From: Brachionus plicatilis
Taxonomy: Eukaryota > Rotifera > Eurotatoria > Ploima > Brachionidae
DNA: 64,000 nt
Assembly: GCA_010279815.1 (NCBI GenBank)
Contig: QEOQ01000508.1
Location: 3,540,651 to 3,604,650 of the forward strand
Direction: 5' to 3'
Under the pieces are notes generated by a model. The model saw only the letters and a program-made list of their open reading frames with translations, was not told where the DNA came from and ran no database searches. Shown piece after piece: positions 63,056-64,000 of this stretch. Position numbers and translations under genes: made by a program. The first letter of the stretch is position 1. Each line of letters starts with the position of its first letter.

Positions 63056-63150
63056 CGGGGCTGTGAAGTTCATTTCAATTCGATCGTTTAAAAAAGTTAT
63101 TCAAAGTTTTCTGAATTGAAATGATCGAATTGAAATCAACTTCACAACCC
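63056..63150. repeat. Near-perfect 95-bp hairpin
   Basis: GGGGCTGTGAAGTTCATTTC, then AATTCGATC, pairs with GATCGAATTGAAAT, then CAACTTCACAACCCC, leaving a loop of about 30 bases that itself contains AAGTTATTCAAAGTTTTC. It is isolated in AT-rich DNA and is probably a minimal foldback element. Confidence 0.7.
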
Positions 63151-63709
63151 CAGAAAATAATCTGAATTTAGAAAATTTTCCAAAAATAAAGCCCAAATTT
63201 ATATCTTACTCTAAAAAAAAATTTCTTATTATAAATTGACCTATTATGAAGAAAAAAAAGAGATAAAAATAATCCAATAATAAGAATGAAAAAATCTTTA
63301 AATTTTCTCTATATTTTCTTTGAAATGTTTAATCTGTTCTAGTTTAATAATTTTTTTAGATTCTTTAAAAAATCTTTAGTGAAAAAATTATTAAAGAAAA
63401 TGTTGCAGAAAAGATATTTTTAAAAATGTCTTATTCTATATTTTTCGATTTGGTTTATTTTTAATCAAAATATGCTCTCCGTTATTTTTTTATTATTTAA
63501 TATTACTTTTATTTATTTTTTATTTTTCTATTTATTTAATATTTTTCTATTTGTTTGTTTTATATGTGCCGAAAAATGAAAATAATTATCTCCTTTTTTA
63601 AGAAATATTATATAAAAAACACTAATGCACTGGCATCTTGTAGTTTAGGATCAAAATAATCAGATCAAAAAGTAATTTTTTTATAACTTTTGAATGGTAT
63701 TTGATTAAA

Positions 63710-63840
63710 TCTCTCTGCAAAATGCTAAATAATGCAAGAAACATGCTGAATATTAGAATAGGCTCTGCAAAAACTCTGCAATTAAATTGCGCAGTTGAAT
63801 TAAATACTTTTTAATGACATGCATTTTCCTGCAAAATTGG
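63710..63840 (+). repeat. Dispersed repeat with TAGGCTCTGCAAAAACTCTG core
   Basis: The core and the following CAAT-AAATTGC and TTTTTAATGACATGCATT sequence parallel 46799-46880 (CAATTTATTGC and TTTTTTGATGGTGTGCATT). It is a two-copy degraded repeat. Confidence 0.5.
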
Positions 63841-63847
63841 AGAGGTT

Positions 63848-63877
63848 TGTTTACCTGCCCGAGCTTAATCTCCTTCA
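63848..63877 (-). repeat. Retroelement 3'-tail-like repeat, third copy
   Basis: The minus strand reads TTCTGAAGGAGATTAAGCTC then GGGCAGGTAAAC, matching 41976-42000 and 4634-4672. Confidence 0.4.
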
Positions 63878-64000
63878 GAACAAAAAATTAAATAAAAAAA
63901 TTCAATAAAATTAAATTTAAAAAAAAGAAGGAAAAATTAAGAATTTAAAGTTTAAGGAAAAACAGAATAGATAGAAAAGCTAAATTTTATCCTTTTATTT

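Larger units (their letters stand above)
61268..64000. other. Non-coding right end of the window
   Basis: No credible exon. It contains a MITE (62430-62792), a hairpin (63056-63150), a repeat segment at 63710-63840 shared with the IPO9 intron, and a retroelement-tail fragment (63848-63877). The 61-codon frame at 62159-62344 is a T-rich low-complexity run and is not called. Confidence 0.55.

Overview
This is very AT-rich eukaryotic nuclear DNA (by eye about three quarters A+T or more). Genes are split by short GT-AG introns, many of 45 to 90 bp, and most longer introns hold transposon remnants. The gene set is that of a small invertebrate animal: ARF1 GTPases, the transcription-coupled repair factor UVSSA, bifunctional UMP synthase, secreted M2 (ACE-type) peptidases, importin-9 and a dynein-adaptor-like coiled coil. 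The gene texture, the transposon mix (piggyBac, Merlin, pogo, jockey-like LINE) and the LINE remnant resemble a monogonont rotifer such as Brachionus. That assignment is inference; no rRNA or mitochondrial marker is present.

Layout. 1-920: first exon of a BICD/Spindly-type coiled-coil gene leaving the window on the minus strand. 921-6309: non-coding, with a degenerate tandem repeat. 6310-9514: three-exon leucine-rich-repeat gene with a dead piggyBac derivative in intron 2. 12124-12728 and 20932-21535: two ARF1 genes on the plus strand, with a decayed piggyBac transposase, a 519-bp MITE and a five-exon UVSSA gene (minus strand) between them. 22111-31235: a pyrimidine-enzyme cluster with two head-to-head OPRT-only genes, a third OPRT-only gene carrying a Merlin transposon in an intron, and a full OPRT-ODC UMP synthase converging on it. 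31412-39886: two tandem ACE-like genes, the first a predicted pseudoenzyme. 42028-43183: decayed pogo element. 44407-50625: importin-9. 50841-51591: a second pogo element. 53379-55865: third ACE-like gene. 58059-59088: disordered, unrecognised nuclear-type protein. 59089-64000: repeats, including a LINE fragment.

Main theme. Three sets of local paralogues (ARF1 pair, OPRT head-to-head pair, ACE-1/ACE-2) show the same pattern: near-identical nucleotide tracts that run through an intron and stop abruptly inside the gene, as expected for interlocus gene conversion. In two families the paralogues have altered catalytic motifs: the OPRT-only copies have a changed PRPP loop, and ACE-1 has lost both zinc histidines of HExxH. 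This suggests repurposed or regulatory paralogues kept beside an intact enzyme.

Exon boundaries were derived by hand from splice motifs, reading phase and remembered family conservation. They fit well for UVSSA, LRR, ARF, the plus-strand OPRT genes and the 324-residue protein; for ACE, UMPS and IPO9 the gene ends are firm but some internal exons are approximate.
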